This document shows, one piece after another, positions 11,075 through 21,300 of a DNA stretch of 64,000 nt. The DNA is from Ochromonas danica. Its lineage: Eukaryota > Sar > Chrysophyceae > Chromulinales > Chromulinaceae. The notes below the pieces were generated by a model. That model ran no database searches. It was not told the DNA's origin and saw nothing but the letters and a program-made list of their open reading frames with translations. Where the stretch lies: contig VKHL01000047.1 of NCBI GenBank assembly GCA_015146655.1, forward strand, positions 1 through 64,000. The letters are read 5' to 3'. Every line of letters begins with the position of its first letter. Within the stretch, counting starts at the first letter, position 1. The position numbers and the translations under genes are program-made.

Positions 11075-13416
11075 ATGCCTCATCTAACCTATGGTCATTA
11101 CAGATGGAGAATTGGAGGAGATGAGCTAGCTGTTCTTCTCGTTTGGACTTTGTTTGGTCACATGCTTTGGATCGTAATTACAATGACTTATCTCTCACAG
11201 TTATTCACTGACCTTACAGTCTGTCTCAGTGGAGGGCTAGTCCTTGCCTATCTCCTCATAGCACTCTGCCTTCATTTCATTATCTGCATAGTGGATCTCA
11301 TCATTGCGAGAAAGTCAGTACAGGGTACCATGGTGGAGACAGAAAAGCGCCATGGCTTAGGAATGTGTGTCACTCTCAGATTCTCTCTTTCACTCATTCA
11401 AGGTGCTAACGTCATACTAGGCATTGTAGGGCTAGCACTGACCTCCTATCAAGGATTTCCCTGTGGCAATCATGCGGAGAGATTCATCGCTAACCTTATC
11501 ATCTTCCTCCTGCTTCTCTTCTCCCAAATGATAAATTCCATTCTTGTCTTCACATGCTGTCAACTATGTACCTTTCGATCTCCTTCTCATCAAAGAAAAG
11601 CCACAGAGGATCTCGAAGTTTGGGAGAGAAGACTCCGTCGGATTACCCGCTGGTTGAAAGGGAAGGAAGCAAGGAAGGCAGGAGGTATTCAAGACGTCGC
11701 AGAGGTCATGGTCAAGTTCTTTGGTGACAACGAAGCCATGCCAGATATTGTCGCTTCTGATCTAATGGCAGGTCTTCTCCTGGTAAGGGCAGATCAACGA
11801 GCTTTTCGCCAGGAAGCACATGATCGCCTCCTTCAACGCAACAGTCAACAATTCGAAAGCGATATAACGGGTTTTGAAGGTCAGAGAGTAGTGGCTTTAT
11901 TGCCAAGAGGAGTATTGCGTTCATTGGAGTTGAATTATCATCTGGGGCATGGGAGGAATGCTCACCTTCTGCGCACCCTGGCTAGATTGTCCGTCTTCGC
12001 AGACTTCCCCTATTCTTCCCCGCATCTCCTCCCATCCCCCATTGGAGAAACTTGCACTAGATTGAGTAAACTACTCCCTGGAGAGTTCTGGCAAGAGCCT
12101 GGGGTGTACTTATGGCGAGGCTGTTGGTGTGGCTGTTCGGTAGCAGAGACAGGAAAGAACTTCTGCTCCAGCGACCTGAGCAACCTCTCAGCACGACGAA
12201 TTCACTTCCCACGGACAGCTTTGGTGACTTTGTCGACACAGAATGATCTCCATCACAAGCCATACTATATATTTGTTGACAATCTTCATCGAGAAGTAAT
12301 CGTTTCTATTCGAGGAACCGCGGCCATCGAGGACGCCATAACAGACGCACTCTGTACGCCAGAATCGGTTAGTTAAGAGGCATTTCGGCATATCAGAATC
12401 TTTGCTCTCATATTTTCGACCTCATAATCTTGTAGATGGAGGAAACTGGCAGACGCTGGGGATTTAATGGCACAGATCGCTGGGCTCATGATGGCATGCT
12501 CCGAGTAGCACAGGGTCTGTGCGAGGAATGGGAAGGATCCGCTATCCTTCACACTTTGATACAACCACCTCCTCCAGAGAGAGAATTAAGTGGCCCAGAG
12601 GCGGCTGATCGAAGTCCCTATAGATTGATCCTAACAGGACACTCTCTAGGCGCAGGAATTGCCGTGCTGCTAACATGCATGCTGAAGGCAGCATTTTCTT
12701 CCATACGATGTTACGCTTTTGGAACTCCTGGAGCTGTCGTTGACCAGAGAACAGCATCAGGTAGGGTTTTCTTCTCTCCTCCTCTCTTTCTCAGTTAATA
12801 GAGCGAGCTGATGAAAATATGATGTCAACGAAGAGCTGCGACCCTTCGTCACTTCTATCGTGCTTGGCAACGATCTCATCTGCCGCACTTCCTTCCGATC
12901 ACTCTGCCAGTTAAGAGAAAACCTACTCGACGCCATCTGCAGAGCCAGGAGACCTAAGATTTTCATCCTGCGGGCACTCACTCTAGACTACGAGAGAGAC
13001 GAGCTGCTCTACCCTCCTGGGGAAGAGCCAGACTCGCCTTTCAAGCGACGCTTGGAGAAGTTCAAGGTCTGTTCCCCCTCCCCACTTATCACTCACCATC
13101 TTTCCATCATACCATGACCTTCATTATCTTTGCGAAACAGGAGGAAGTGCGACCAACCTACGAGGAAGTGGAGGAGAAAGAGCTCTGCATCGCTGGCATC
13201 ATCGTCCACTTTGTTCGTGTGCGTGCTCCGAACACCGATGGAAGAGATGCAGAGCAGAGCTGCTTCGAAATGACTTTCGGTCAAGTGGAGGACTATAAAG
13301 AGATATCTGTCAGCTCCACCATGGTCACAGACCATCTGCCCAATCGATACTACACGGAGATCAATCTCCTGGCACGCGCTAAGCTACGGGAGACGGTTGG
13401 AGAGCTGACGGTATAA
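11075..13416 (+). CDS. Multi-pass sn-1-specific diacylglycerol lipase
   Basis: Exons are 11075-12367, 12436-12760, 12834-13066 and 13141-13416, giving 708 residues with GT-AG introns. The N-terminus has four hydrophobic spans within residues 15-170, as in DAG lipase alpha/beta. The alpha/beta-hydrolase core follows, with IVSIRGTAAIEDAITD (oxyanion strand), the nucleophile elbow LTGHSLGAG, CYAFGTPGAV, and VTSIVLGNDLICR near the catalytic Asp. A C-terminal TDHLPNRYY provides the likely catalytic His. The enzyme should cut diacylglycerol at sn-1 to give 2-monoacylglycerol at a membrane. The exon 3 acceptor at 12833 was chosen because it is the only AG that restores frame. Confidence 0.88.
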
Positions 13417-13710
13417 CAGACTTTCTAGACAACCAACGACTAGTACATCTGTGATAACTAGATCTTGTTGGAGTCATGCTTACAAGCGAGTCTCATGGAA
13501 ATGAAAAGTGTGATGAGAGGGTTCGATATTGTTGTGTTGCGGTGGAAGAGGATCTTTTATCGCCAACCCGCTCAGCAGCCAACTGCCATGAGAAGAAGTA
13601 ACTAGAGTGGAGAAGATCCTTGGACTTCCACACTTCTTGTTCTCCTCCCCGCTAGTTCTTTCTCTCTTTTCAAGACCACCTCTACCAGGAAAATAAGAAA
13701 ATAATAAGAA

Positions 13711-15408
13711 ATGTCCCAACAAGTCGTACATTATGGAGTGTCGTGTGATTGCTGTCGCATCTCTCCTCTTGTTGGGATACGCTATAAATGCTCCTCTTGT
13801 CCTAACTATGACCTCTGTGGTGATTGTATTCAACTCTATGAGAACGGCCGATTAATGGCACATCCGATGGATCATATCTTCTATCGACTTCATCGCCATC
13901 GACCAGATTTGCGATGCTTCATGAGTCATCATAATATCGTCTCTGATAAGGTCTGCTATGGTTGTGGTATTCGACCTATTGTAGGATATCGTTATGAATG
14001 TCCACAATGCCTGACAAGTCGTTGTGCTTTCTGTGAGCAACGCTTTCCTTGTGGACACAATGTGCTCAAAGTGATTGCCTCCGGGGCGAATGCGAATGGC
14101 GCTCTTAACCGTAGTGGTGGTGGAGCTATGAATGGGGACATGAGCTCATCACTTGCTATGAATGGCTCTGCAGTGGATCCACCAGGCTTGCTCTCCGAGT
14201 CTTACTCCCCATTGGCAGCAAGGTTGAGTCAGAGCTCTTTGGCTATGGGGTCATCGCCAGTTGCGGTCAGATCAAGAAGCGCTTCTCCTCATCGCAGTCC
14301 GTACCACCCGAGTAGCGGGGCTTTTGCTCTGCCTGCCTCGCCTGGTAATGGACTTGATGGTCGTGCTGTCTTGATCCGTGCCGTCAACCACTTTGCCGAT
14401 GCCTTCTGGCAGGCAGGAGGTCGAGATGACACTTTTATCTCTCCTCTCTCAATCACCTTCTCCCTTTTATTGGCTGCCAATGCCAGCCGTGGGTTGGGTC
14501 GAGAGCAGGTCATGGCTGTGTTAGGCTTATCCAATGATCTCATTCCCTTCAATCGTGCCAGTCGATTACTAATCACTGATGTTCGTCAAACAAAGCGACT
14601 TCATATCATTAATGGTGTATGGGCATCGAAGAGTGGCGGTGTGCGCTTCTCGGATGCCTTCACCACTCTTTGTGCAGATACTTTCCTCGCGGCTAGTCGA
14701 GTCGTACGCTCAGCTGTAGAAGTGAATGCTTGGGTCGCCTCGCAGACAGATAATCAGGTTCTTGGCATTCTCTCCGAACTTTCCACTCTCTGCTTGAGTG
14801 GCGTCTTCTTCTATAAAGTGGACTGGACTTTGCGATTTCCTCGCACAGCCACTCAAAGCCGTATGTTCCAGCATCCTGCCCATGCACGAGGTCTTCCAGT
14901 GCAAATGATGGCCTTGACCGCGCCATTTCGCTATGTGAATTGTGCTCGATATGAAGGAGTGCGATTACCTTGTCGAGGTGGCTTAGAAGTGCTGTTAGTG
15001 CGAAGTCAATGGCCTGATTTGCCAACTTTCCTGGACCTGTGGTCTGCTTTGCAAGGATCAGCGATGGTGGGAACAGTTGAATTACCTCGTTTCGCCATGG
15101 ATAGTTGTCTAGAGATATCGCCTGTGCTCAAGGCCATGGGGGTGCAGGAGGTTTTGGAAGAGAGTGACCTACAACCTCTTCTTCGTGAACCACAACCCAC
15201 AGGCTATCCTCTGGGTTTCAATCAAGTGCTTCAACGAGCACGACTGGAGGTGGATGAGCAAGGCGGATCGAATGATCAGATCCACGTCAATCCCAGAGAG
15301 GTCAGCTTCCACATGGTCTTTGATGCACCTTTCCACTTCTTCCTGGTCCATGCAGCAACCTCATGCTGTCTATTCAGAGGCAAAGTTAGTCAACCTGAGC
15401 CTATATAG
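13711..15408 (+). CDS. Double ZZ zinc finger fused to a serpin domain
   Basis: Single exon, 565 residues. Residues about 5-58 form a ZZ finger (SCDCCRISPLVGIRYKC then DLCGDC and HIFYRL). A second, ZZ-like finger at about 72-118 reads KVCYGCGIRPIVGYRYECPQC. A Ser/Ala/Gly linker reaches about residue 210. The rest is a serpin: TFISPLSITFSLLLAANAS, SGVFFYKVDWTLRF, GTVELPRFAMDSCLEISPVLKAMGV, RARLEVDEQGG and the terminal block DAPFHFFLVHAATSCCLFRGKV. No signal peptide is visible, so it should be intracellular. The reactive loop is short and lacks the Ala-rich hinge of inhibitory serpins. ZZ fingers bind proteins or degrons; ZZ plus serpin is not an architecture I know. Confidence 0.85.
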   Translation: MSQQVVHYGVSCDCCRISPLVGIRYKCSSCPNYDLCGDCIQLYENGRLMAHPMDHIFYRLHRHRPDLRCFMSHHNIVSDKVCYGCGIRPIVGYRYECPQCLTSRCAFCEQRFPCGHNVLKVIASGANANGALNRSGGGAMNGDMSSSLAMNGSAVDPPGLLSESYSPLAARLSQSSLAMGSSPVAVRSRSASPHRSPYHPSSGAFALPASPGNGLDGRAVLIRAVNHFADAFWQAGGRDDTFISPLSITFSLLLAANASRGLGREQVMAVLGLSNDLIPFNRASRLLITDVRQTKRLHIINGVWASKSGGVRFSDAFTTLCADTFLAASRVVRSAVEVNAWVASQTDNQVLGILSELSTLCLSGVFFYKVDWTLRFPRTATQSRMFQHPAHARGLPVQMMALTAPFRYVNCARYEGVRLPCRGGLEVLLVRSQWPDLPTFLDLWSALQGSAMVGTVELPRFAMDSCLEISPVLKAMGVQEVLEESDLQPLLREPQPTGYPLGFNQVLQRARLEVDEQGGSNDQIHVNPREVSFHMVFDAPFHFFLVHAATSCCLFRGKVSQPEPI

Positions 15409-15584
15409 TAACGATCTAATCCATCTGATATTTCCCAATGAGAGCAGAGAGCTGTTTGAAAAAGTGAAAGGTATTGAGCACTATTAGACTATTTACAGTA
15501 TCGTACATGACACAATCATCATATCCCATCCCATCCTATCATATCATCATCACATGTCACATCATATAACATTGTCTGTTTTTC

Positions 15585-16271
15585 CTACACTGGACTTCTG
15601 AATGCAGTGTTGTTGCTGTCTTGAGAATCTGCACTACGACTACACAGCAGTAGTGAGAGCGACAAATACTTCCTGACACCTAGAATCAGCATGGCATAGA
15701 GCAGAAGCACAACTGTCAAGGGTAATGGTGAAGTGGATCCCAAGGGCCACAGCCAGAGTCCACGGCGAAGACCATCTCTCAGCTGATGACAAGTGAGTGA
15801 GCAGAAGACCATCGCCGCATACCCTCTGCTACTAGTTATTCCATAGATCAAAAGAGTGATCAGTAGGATGAAGAGAACGGCATGGCCGAAGGGTCTGGCT
15901 GGGAGATGTGTGGCGTTATAGAGGGAGAGAGATCGTGCTGCTAGGAAGTGGTCCACATCCACCACACAGCCTAACACACCAGCTACTACTATCTCCTGCC
16001 ACCTCTTCTTTACTCCGTATATCAGCAATGAAGGAGCTGAGAGGAGCTGAGGTGATGAAAGTGAAGAGAGGATAGTTGTCCATAATACAACAGAAGCAAC
16101 GAAATGACAAAATTCATCAAAACAAAGAATTATCCATTGTTGTGGTGTCATTAAAAATTCATCTACAATATAGTAAAGTCCTCCAATGAATAGAATAGGA
16201 AGAGTAATACCCCATAACTCTCTCACAACTTCCATTGTCATCATCACAACACATCGACATGCCGCTTCCAT
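15585..16271 (-). CDS. TMEM267: TMEM267-like multi-pass membrane protein
   Basis: Single exon of 228 residues, close to the length of animal TMEM267. It has about five hydrophobic spans. Family landmarks are present in order: DEFCHFVASVVLW, IVVAGVLGCVVDVDHFLAARSLSL, LPARPFGHAVLF and HQLRDGLRRGLWLWPLGSTS, followed by PLPL. Conserved His and Asp residues (DVDHF, RPFGH, HQLRDG) look like a metal-site pattern related to YdjM-like membrane hydrolases, but that link is inference. Function is unknown. The start codon faces the ribosomal P1 gene across 185 bp, so the two probably share a promoter region. Confidence 0.82.
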   Translation of the reverse strand: MEAACRCVVMMTMEVVRELWGITLPILFIGGLYYIVDEFLMTPQQWIILCFDEFCHFVASVVLWTTILSSLSSPQLLSAPSLLIYGVKKRWQEIVVAGVLGCVVDVDHFLAARSLSLYNATHLPARPFGHAVLFILLITLLIYGITSSRGYAAMVFCSLTCHQLRDGLRRGLWLWPLGSTSPLPLTVVLLLYAMLILGVRKYLSLSLLLCSRSADSQDSNNTAFRSPV

Positions 16272-16405
16272 TCATGGAATCCACCATTTAATTCCATGGA
16301 ATTGGCTTCCTATCCGCCGAACAGAGATGAGAAACGCGTTGTTGAATAAAAAGCTGTTGTTTGTCACTGAGTGGTCATGGTGCTGCGCTGCCACAAAAGC
16401 GTCTG

Positions 16406-16410
16406 ATTGG
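16406..16410 (-). promoter_or_regulatory. Reverse CCAAT box upstream of ribosomal P1
   Basis: ATTGG (CCAAT on the minus strand) in the context ctgattggcc lies about 47 bp upstream of the P1 start and 135 bp upstream of the TMEM267-like start. It is one of four CCAAT sites placed near start codons in this window. Confidence 0.35.
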
Positions 16411-16456
16411 CCACTAAGTTCGTGTCCGTCTTCTACAAGACTTAATCTGATTCGAA

Positions 16457-16926
16457 ATGGCTGCAGGACTTTATGGTGCTAACAAGGTAAGCTTATTCTT
16501 ATTTTCCCTCCTTCCCTCCTTCTCCTCCTCCTCCTTCTCTTGGTAATTATTAATGATTTATAATTGGATGATGAATAGGATGAGTTTCTGGTGAGTCTCG
16601 CGGCTCTTGCTCTCTATGATGGTGAGGCAGAGATCACCTCTGACAATATCGCTACTCTCATCAAGGAGAGCGGTAACTCTGTCGCTCCTTACTGGCCTGG
16701 TCTCTTCTCTGGTCTCTTGAAGAACCGCATCGAGCAGTTGGTCTTCGCTGTTGGCGCTGCCCCTTCTGCTGCTGCTGCTGGTGCCGCTCCTGCTGCTGCC
16801 GCCGCTGGTGGTGCTGAGGCTGGTGAGGCCAAGAAGGAGGAGAAGCCCAAGGTCGAGGAGGTCGATGCCCTTGACGGTGGCATGGACATGTTCGGTGGCG
16901 GAGGAGCTGGAGGTGGAGACTATTAA
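16457..16926 (+). CDS. RPLP1: Cytosolic 60S acidic ribosomal protein P1
   Basis: Exon 1 is 16457-16486 (MAAGLYGANK); a 92-bp GT-AG intron leads to exon 2, 16579-16926. The product has 125 residues. The dimerisation domain is clear (LVSLAALALYDGEAEITSDNI and YWPGLFSGLL). A run of Ala and Gly forms the hinge, then KKEEKPKVEEVDALDGG. P1/P2 dimers form the ribosomal stalk that recruits translation factors. The C-terminus is odd: it ends GGMDMFGGGGAGGGDY, not the acidic xFGLFD tail of animals, plants and fungi. I recall similar endings in stramenopiles. Codon use is strongly biased (GCT, GGT, AAG), as expected for high expression. Confidence 0.93.
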
Positions 16927-17443
16927 ACGCCCTCCCTCTCAGAGCCTAAAGTCTAACTAGAAACCTTCCTACCATAATCTTTGTTTTGCTTCTTATTTTC
17001 TGTGGTAGTGTAGTAAGTACTGTCCTCATTGTTGTTCCACCCTGCCCTCCCAGCCCAGGGCAGTAGCCAGTGAGTCTACAGCATTTCACCCAAGAAGGAG
17101 AACACTCACTCATTCGAGAACATTAGAGACTGAAATGAATGAGCTCATTCATAAAGAAAGAGTGAGGTTGATGGATTCGCATAGTTCAGGTGCTAATCAT
17201 GCACGAGGTGCTTGCTTGGGGGAAAGATGTTGTTACAAGTTGTTCTCCTCATTGCTCTTTGGGGATAACCCCATCGCAAACATTAATTTGGCGGAGACTT
17301 GCAAAGGAAGAAGAGGGCAATAGACTTGTTTAGGTACGGTATCTTACTAACACAGAGAGGTCCTTCATACAATAAATGCAGTGCAGTAAAGTCTAAACAG
17401 AGGTTGTCCTTGTGTATGAAGAGCATCATGTCTTTGGTCTCAA
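16927..17443. other. Convergent intergenic region, P1 / parvulin
   Basis: About 517 bp between two 3' ends. It contains inverted short words (cccagcccaggg near 17050, atgaatgagctcattcat near 17135) that could fold as 3' processing signals. A 62-codon frame at 17135-17323 has no protein-like features. I see no gene. Confidence 0.45.
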
Positions 17444-17935
17444 TCAATCCTGGCGATCCTCGATGAGGATGAGATGGGCTCCAAACATCGTATTAATAGG
17501 GCCATGCACCTCACCCACTTTCTCCGTGAAGACCACCTTGTCAAAAGCTGGCACCATTTGTCCCTGTTTGAACGTCCCCAAGGCACCACCTCGACTAGCT
17601 GAGGGACAAGCTGAATACTCTGCAGCGGCAGCGGCGAAGGCTTGCTTGACATCGGCAGACTTCACAATCTTCTCTTTCAGTTCCGTCAGCTTTTTGGGTC
17701 CTTCAGGTCCTTTGATCAGAATGTGTGAGGCAGTAGCTGTCTTCTTGGGTGCCAGGAAGTCAAAGAGACCCATTTGCAAAGTGAGAGTGGAGGATTGCTG
17801 CTTGGCTTGTTGCACAGAACTTCTCACAAGAAAGGAAGTTGCAGGTGTGCTAGGTAGTACATGGAAGCCCTGAATGAAGGAAAGAAAAAGAGCAAAGCAG
17901 AGACCGCAGAGTAACAGGGAGGGGTGCATCATCAT
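17444..17935 (-). CDS. Parvulin-type peptidyl-prolyl isomerase, probably plastid-targeted
   Basis: Single exon, 163 residues. The N-terminus is hydrophobic (LLLCGLCFALFLSFIQG) followed directly by Phe (FHVLPSTPATSFLVRSS) and a basic, Ser/Thr-rich transit-like segment. This resembles the bipartite presequence of secondary plastids. The mature part starts near residue 55 (MGLFDFLAPKKTATASHILI). It carries the parvulin core: ASHILI, FAAAAAEYSACPSASRGGALG, MVPAFDKVVF and GEVHGPINTMFGAHLILI. These single-domain rotamases isomerise Xaa-Pro bonds during folding. If the presequence reading is right, the protein acts in the stroma and the organism has a plastid. A purely secretory location is the alternative. 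Confidence 0.85.
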   Translation of the reverse strand: MMMHPSLLLCGLCFALFLSFIQGFHVLPSTPATSFLVRSSVQQAKQQSSTLTLQMGLFDFLAPKKTATASHILIKGPEGPKKLTELKEKIVKSADVKQAFAAAAAEYSACPSASRGGALGTFKQGQMVPAFDKVVFTEKVGEVHGPINTMFGAHLILIEDRQD

Positions 17936-18015
17936 TGGTATCTATCTTCTCTTTCTTGTGTGAAGTGGTCGACAACTGATCAAAGTTCAACGTTGCCAAT
18001 TGCGTATTTCCTCAG

Positions 18016-18020
18016 CCAAT
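18016..18020 (+). promoter_or_regulatory. CCAAT box upstream of the parvulin gene
   Basis: CCAAT in the context cagccaattta, about 80 bp upstream of the parvulin start codon. The flanking bases resemble those of the site at 10926 (cagccaatt), which strengthens the idea of a shared element. Confidence 0.35.
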
Positions 18021-18064
18021 TTAGTGAAAATCCTCTTCCTGGCAGCACAAGACCACAACTGAAC

Positions 18065-18082
18065 TGCAGCTCCGGAGCTGCA

Positions 18083-18161
<79 letters not shown>
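18065..18161. repeat. 18-bp palindrome joined to a (TTG)26 microsatellite
   Basis: A perfect palindrome (tgcagctccggagctgca, 18065-18082) is followed at once by an uninterrupted TTG/GTT repeat from 18083 to 18161, about 26 units. It lies upstream of the parvulin gene and past the 3' end of the large secreted-protein gene. Pure repeats like this are length-variable. Confidence 0.9.
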
Positions 18162-18314
18162 AGTCTGCTTGCTGTAGCTAATGTAGACTATCACTTGGTA
18201 TCTTATTATACTAGCAAAAATGCTCTATCGAGTCAGGCAAAAGAAGAAAAAATAATGTTATCTTATCTATATACAAAGTGATCTTACCCCATAGTTACCT
18301 ACTCAATCATACTA

Positions 18315-21300
18315 TTATGTCTGTCCAGAGGTCAGCTGGTCGGCGAAGTTGACAGGGCAAACTCCGTCAAGCACACAGGCCAAGGAATAGGAGGCGCGAT
18401 CATTATAGTTGCGAATATACTGACTGAAGCGAATGCGATAGTCCCATGCAGTCTCGAACTCTGCTCGCTGTGGAGGACGAAAGGTGGAGTTAATCTGAGA
18501 ACCTGCCGTAAGACCAAACTGTCCTTTCTCAGTTAGCAAGGAGATCAGATTGCCCGACTCGAGCTCTCCTTCGAAAGACGACAAATAGCCATTGGTGTCC
18601 ATGTAGTCCCCTGTTAATTGAGAGACGGCAAGGTATTTTGCTCGCCGAGTGAGAACCACTCGAAGCACGCCAATCAATTTGTCTGCTAAAGTAGTATGCA
18701 CAGGGTTATCAGCAATATTTGAGCATGTACTTCGATCAGTGGGCTCAAATGTCGCGAGGTCAGGATCATCTTCCGCATAATTATCGTTGAGCTTTCGAAT
18801 ACCACAATAACCATCCTGATAGTTAGCAGACCAATCCTGGGCAAGTACCGCTGGAACGGAAGTAGGTCTCCACCATGAATAGGCTGAGTTATTAGGACTG
18901 ACAAAGCGAGAGGTAATATTGGGATTTCCCTGACCAATAACAATCTTTACTTCACTTGGGTCATCACAAATAAAGCCATCTGCATTGTAGGTACCCGAGG
19001 CAACTTCTCTCTCCACACCAGTGATCTTGTTCTTACAGAGGACTTGGTAGTTGATATCTTCCTTACGCCAACGCTGCAGATAGATATCGTTATAGTTATC
19101 ATAGCTCACATGATAATAAGCACGATGATAGTTACTACGATAGTTGATCAATCCCGTTCGACTCTTAGCACTTTCCCAGATGGGCTGCATAATTGCTTGA
19201 GGGAGAATGTATTCCACGGTCTGGTAATACGTGCGAGCTAATTGTGGTAGATCTCCATCGCCCATATAGATCACTTGGTCGCGAGTCTTGTTTCCATCAG
19301 GATAGAAAGAGCGACGGAATAGGAAAGGCCCATCTTCAAACGGAGAAGAAGCGATCATGTTCATTGCGAGATCGCGCTGAGTACGATCCATCGCCGCCCA
19401 CATTACATACTCATTCGTCAATGAGTTAAACAAAACTTTAGGCCGCTCGATGTAGAAGGTAGAGTTATCATAGCCATAGACCATGTCAGACAGATTGACA
19501 TAGTGAAATACAATCCCTTCAAAGCGCCAATCGCTAAGATCTTGGCTGGAGCAAGCGGCAACTCCACCGTTGAGACTCGGATAACGAGTATTAGTGTAGG
19601 TATACTCACTGTACAGGAACTGTCGGCCATCACCGATGTTCTTATCAGCTCCTGAATACCATAAGCCATCGCTAGAAACTAACGTCGCACTCGCTGCAAG
19701 TGGGCTTCGGATTGTTCTTGCAGAGTTGGTAAGGTAGACCAAGGCTCCAGCGTGGATTTTTCCTTGTACCCAAGCATAATCACCTTGTGCATTCTGTATT
19801 TTGATGTCCTGGAAGTCACTTACAGCTCCTTGACCATCAAAAGGAATGGATCCAGTGGTCAGCAAAAAGTTATAATGCCGTTGCATGGTCTTATATTCAG
19901 TGTACCCATTCGAATTTCCACCGTGCACTTCTTCGAAAGACCAACCTTTCTGTACGGGAGCATCGGTACGTGTGCCTGTACGAGTGGTAATGGGACAGCT
20001 GAAGTCCATAGTATTGTCAAATCCGACATAGATCTCATCAAACCAGACCTCTACCGCCATCCAAACGGATAATCTAATACCATCAATATCTTCGGCTTGA
20101 AACGTCTGATTGTAAGTGACAATTGTGTCATTTAATGCAACAGAATACGTCTGTGCATCCCACTGGATGCGAATATCCACTTTATACCATGTAGCTAATG
20201 TAGGAGAAGGATCCATGGTCACCAATCTCTTATAAAAGGTACTTTCATCCACTGCAGAGCCGAAGTTCGAACCGTGCATAATAGCCCATCCAAAGTAAAC
20301 ACCGATAACATTCGACACGTTCAGTCCAGACTCTCCACGAGAGACCAGAGAAAAGAGAGAGCCATAGCCATAGCGAGTCGATTCATTAGGAACAGAATCA
20401 GTGCGAGTGTAGTAGGTAACTCGTGTGGGACGAGAAGGTTCAAACGAAATTGTTGGCCCATTCCATGCAAAGGGCACTTCTCGTAGACTGCCTGTGGAGG
20501 TGTTGGTCATTTCATTATTGGAGAAAAAGAGAGCCCGAGAAGTATCTTCAGCACCTTTCGTAGCACTCACATACATCGCTGTAGTCATGAGAGCCTCGCT
20601 GTAATAGCTTCCTGCCTCACCCGAGTTGGTGCAAGATGACGGCTGACTTTTATCCACCTGAGTATAAGTACCCAGCTCGTATTGCAATGCGCTGCAGCCC
20701 AAGAAACTAAACTCCGCAATATTCACCCGTTTTTGTTTGACTAACAATTGCTCCGTGGTATTCAAGAGTGCTGATACATTCTTAGGGTCCAAAAACACAA
20801 CTGAAAATGTTGCATTGACCACTTGACCAAAACCTTCACTGGGGGTGACGCTATGAACTATTTGTGTGGTCGAATCAGGCGCAATCGCTTGAAGATGGAG
20901 TTTAATCACGCGTTTGACACGAGTTGGATCTAACGGAATACTAGAATAGAATACAGCTGTACCATTTAGATAAAGGGCATCATGGTCAGTTTCAGCACTG
21001 TAAACACCACATTTACCTCCCGCGTAGCTTATTGTTGCTGATGTGGTCACTATAGAGTCAGCATAGATGGCGATTCGTCCACCTCCACCACCGCCTCCGG
21101 CTTGATTCTGATAATAAGACCCTCCATACCCACCATTGCCACCTGAAACGTCCAAATTTCCGTCAACCTTCACAGCTGTTCCTGATGCCAACAGAATGGC
21201 GCCACCACTGCCCCCGCCGCCCCCACCTTGAGATGATTGTTCTCCATCACCTCCAATCGCAATTATCTTTCCAAAAGAGCCTATTGTCAGATCACTGGCA

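Noticed and set aside
17924-18163. Poly-Cys frame
   Set aside because: A product of the TTG repeat; the flanks show no protein pattern.
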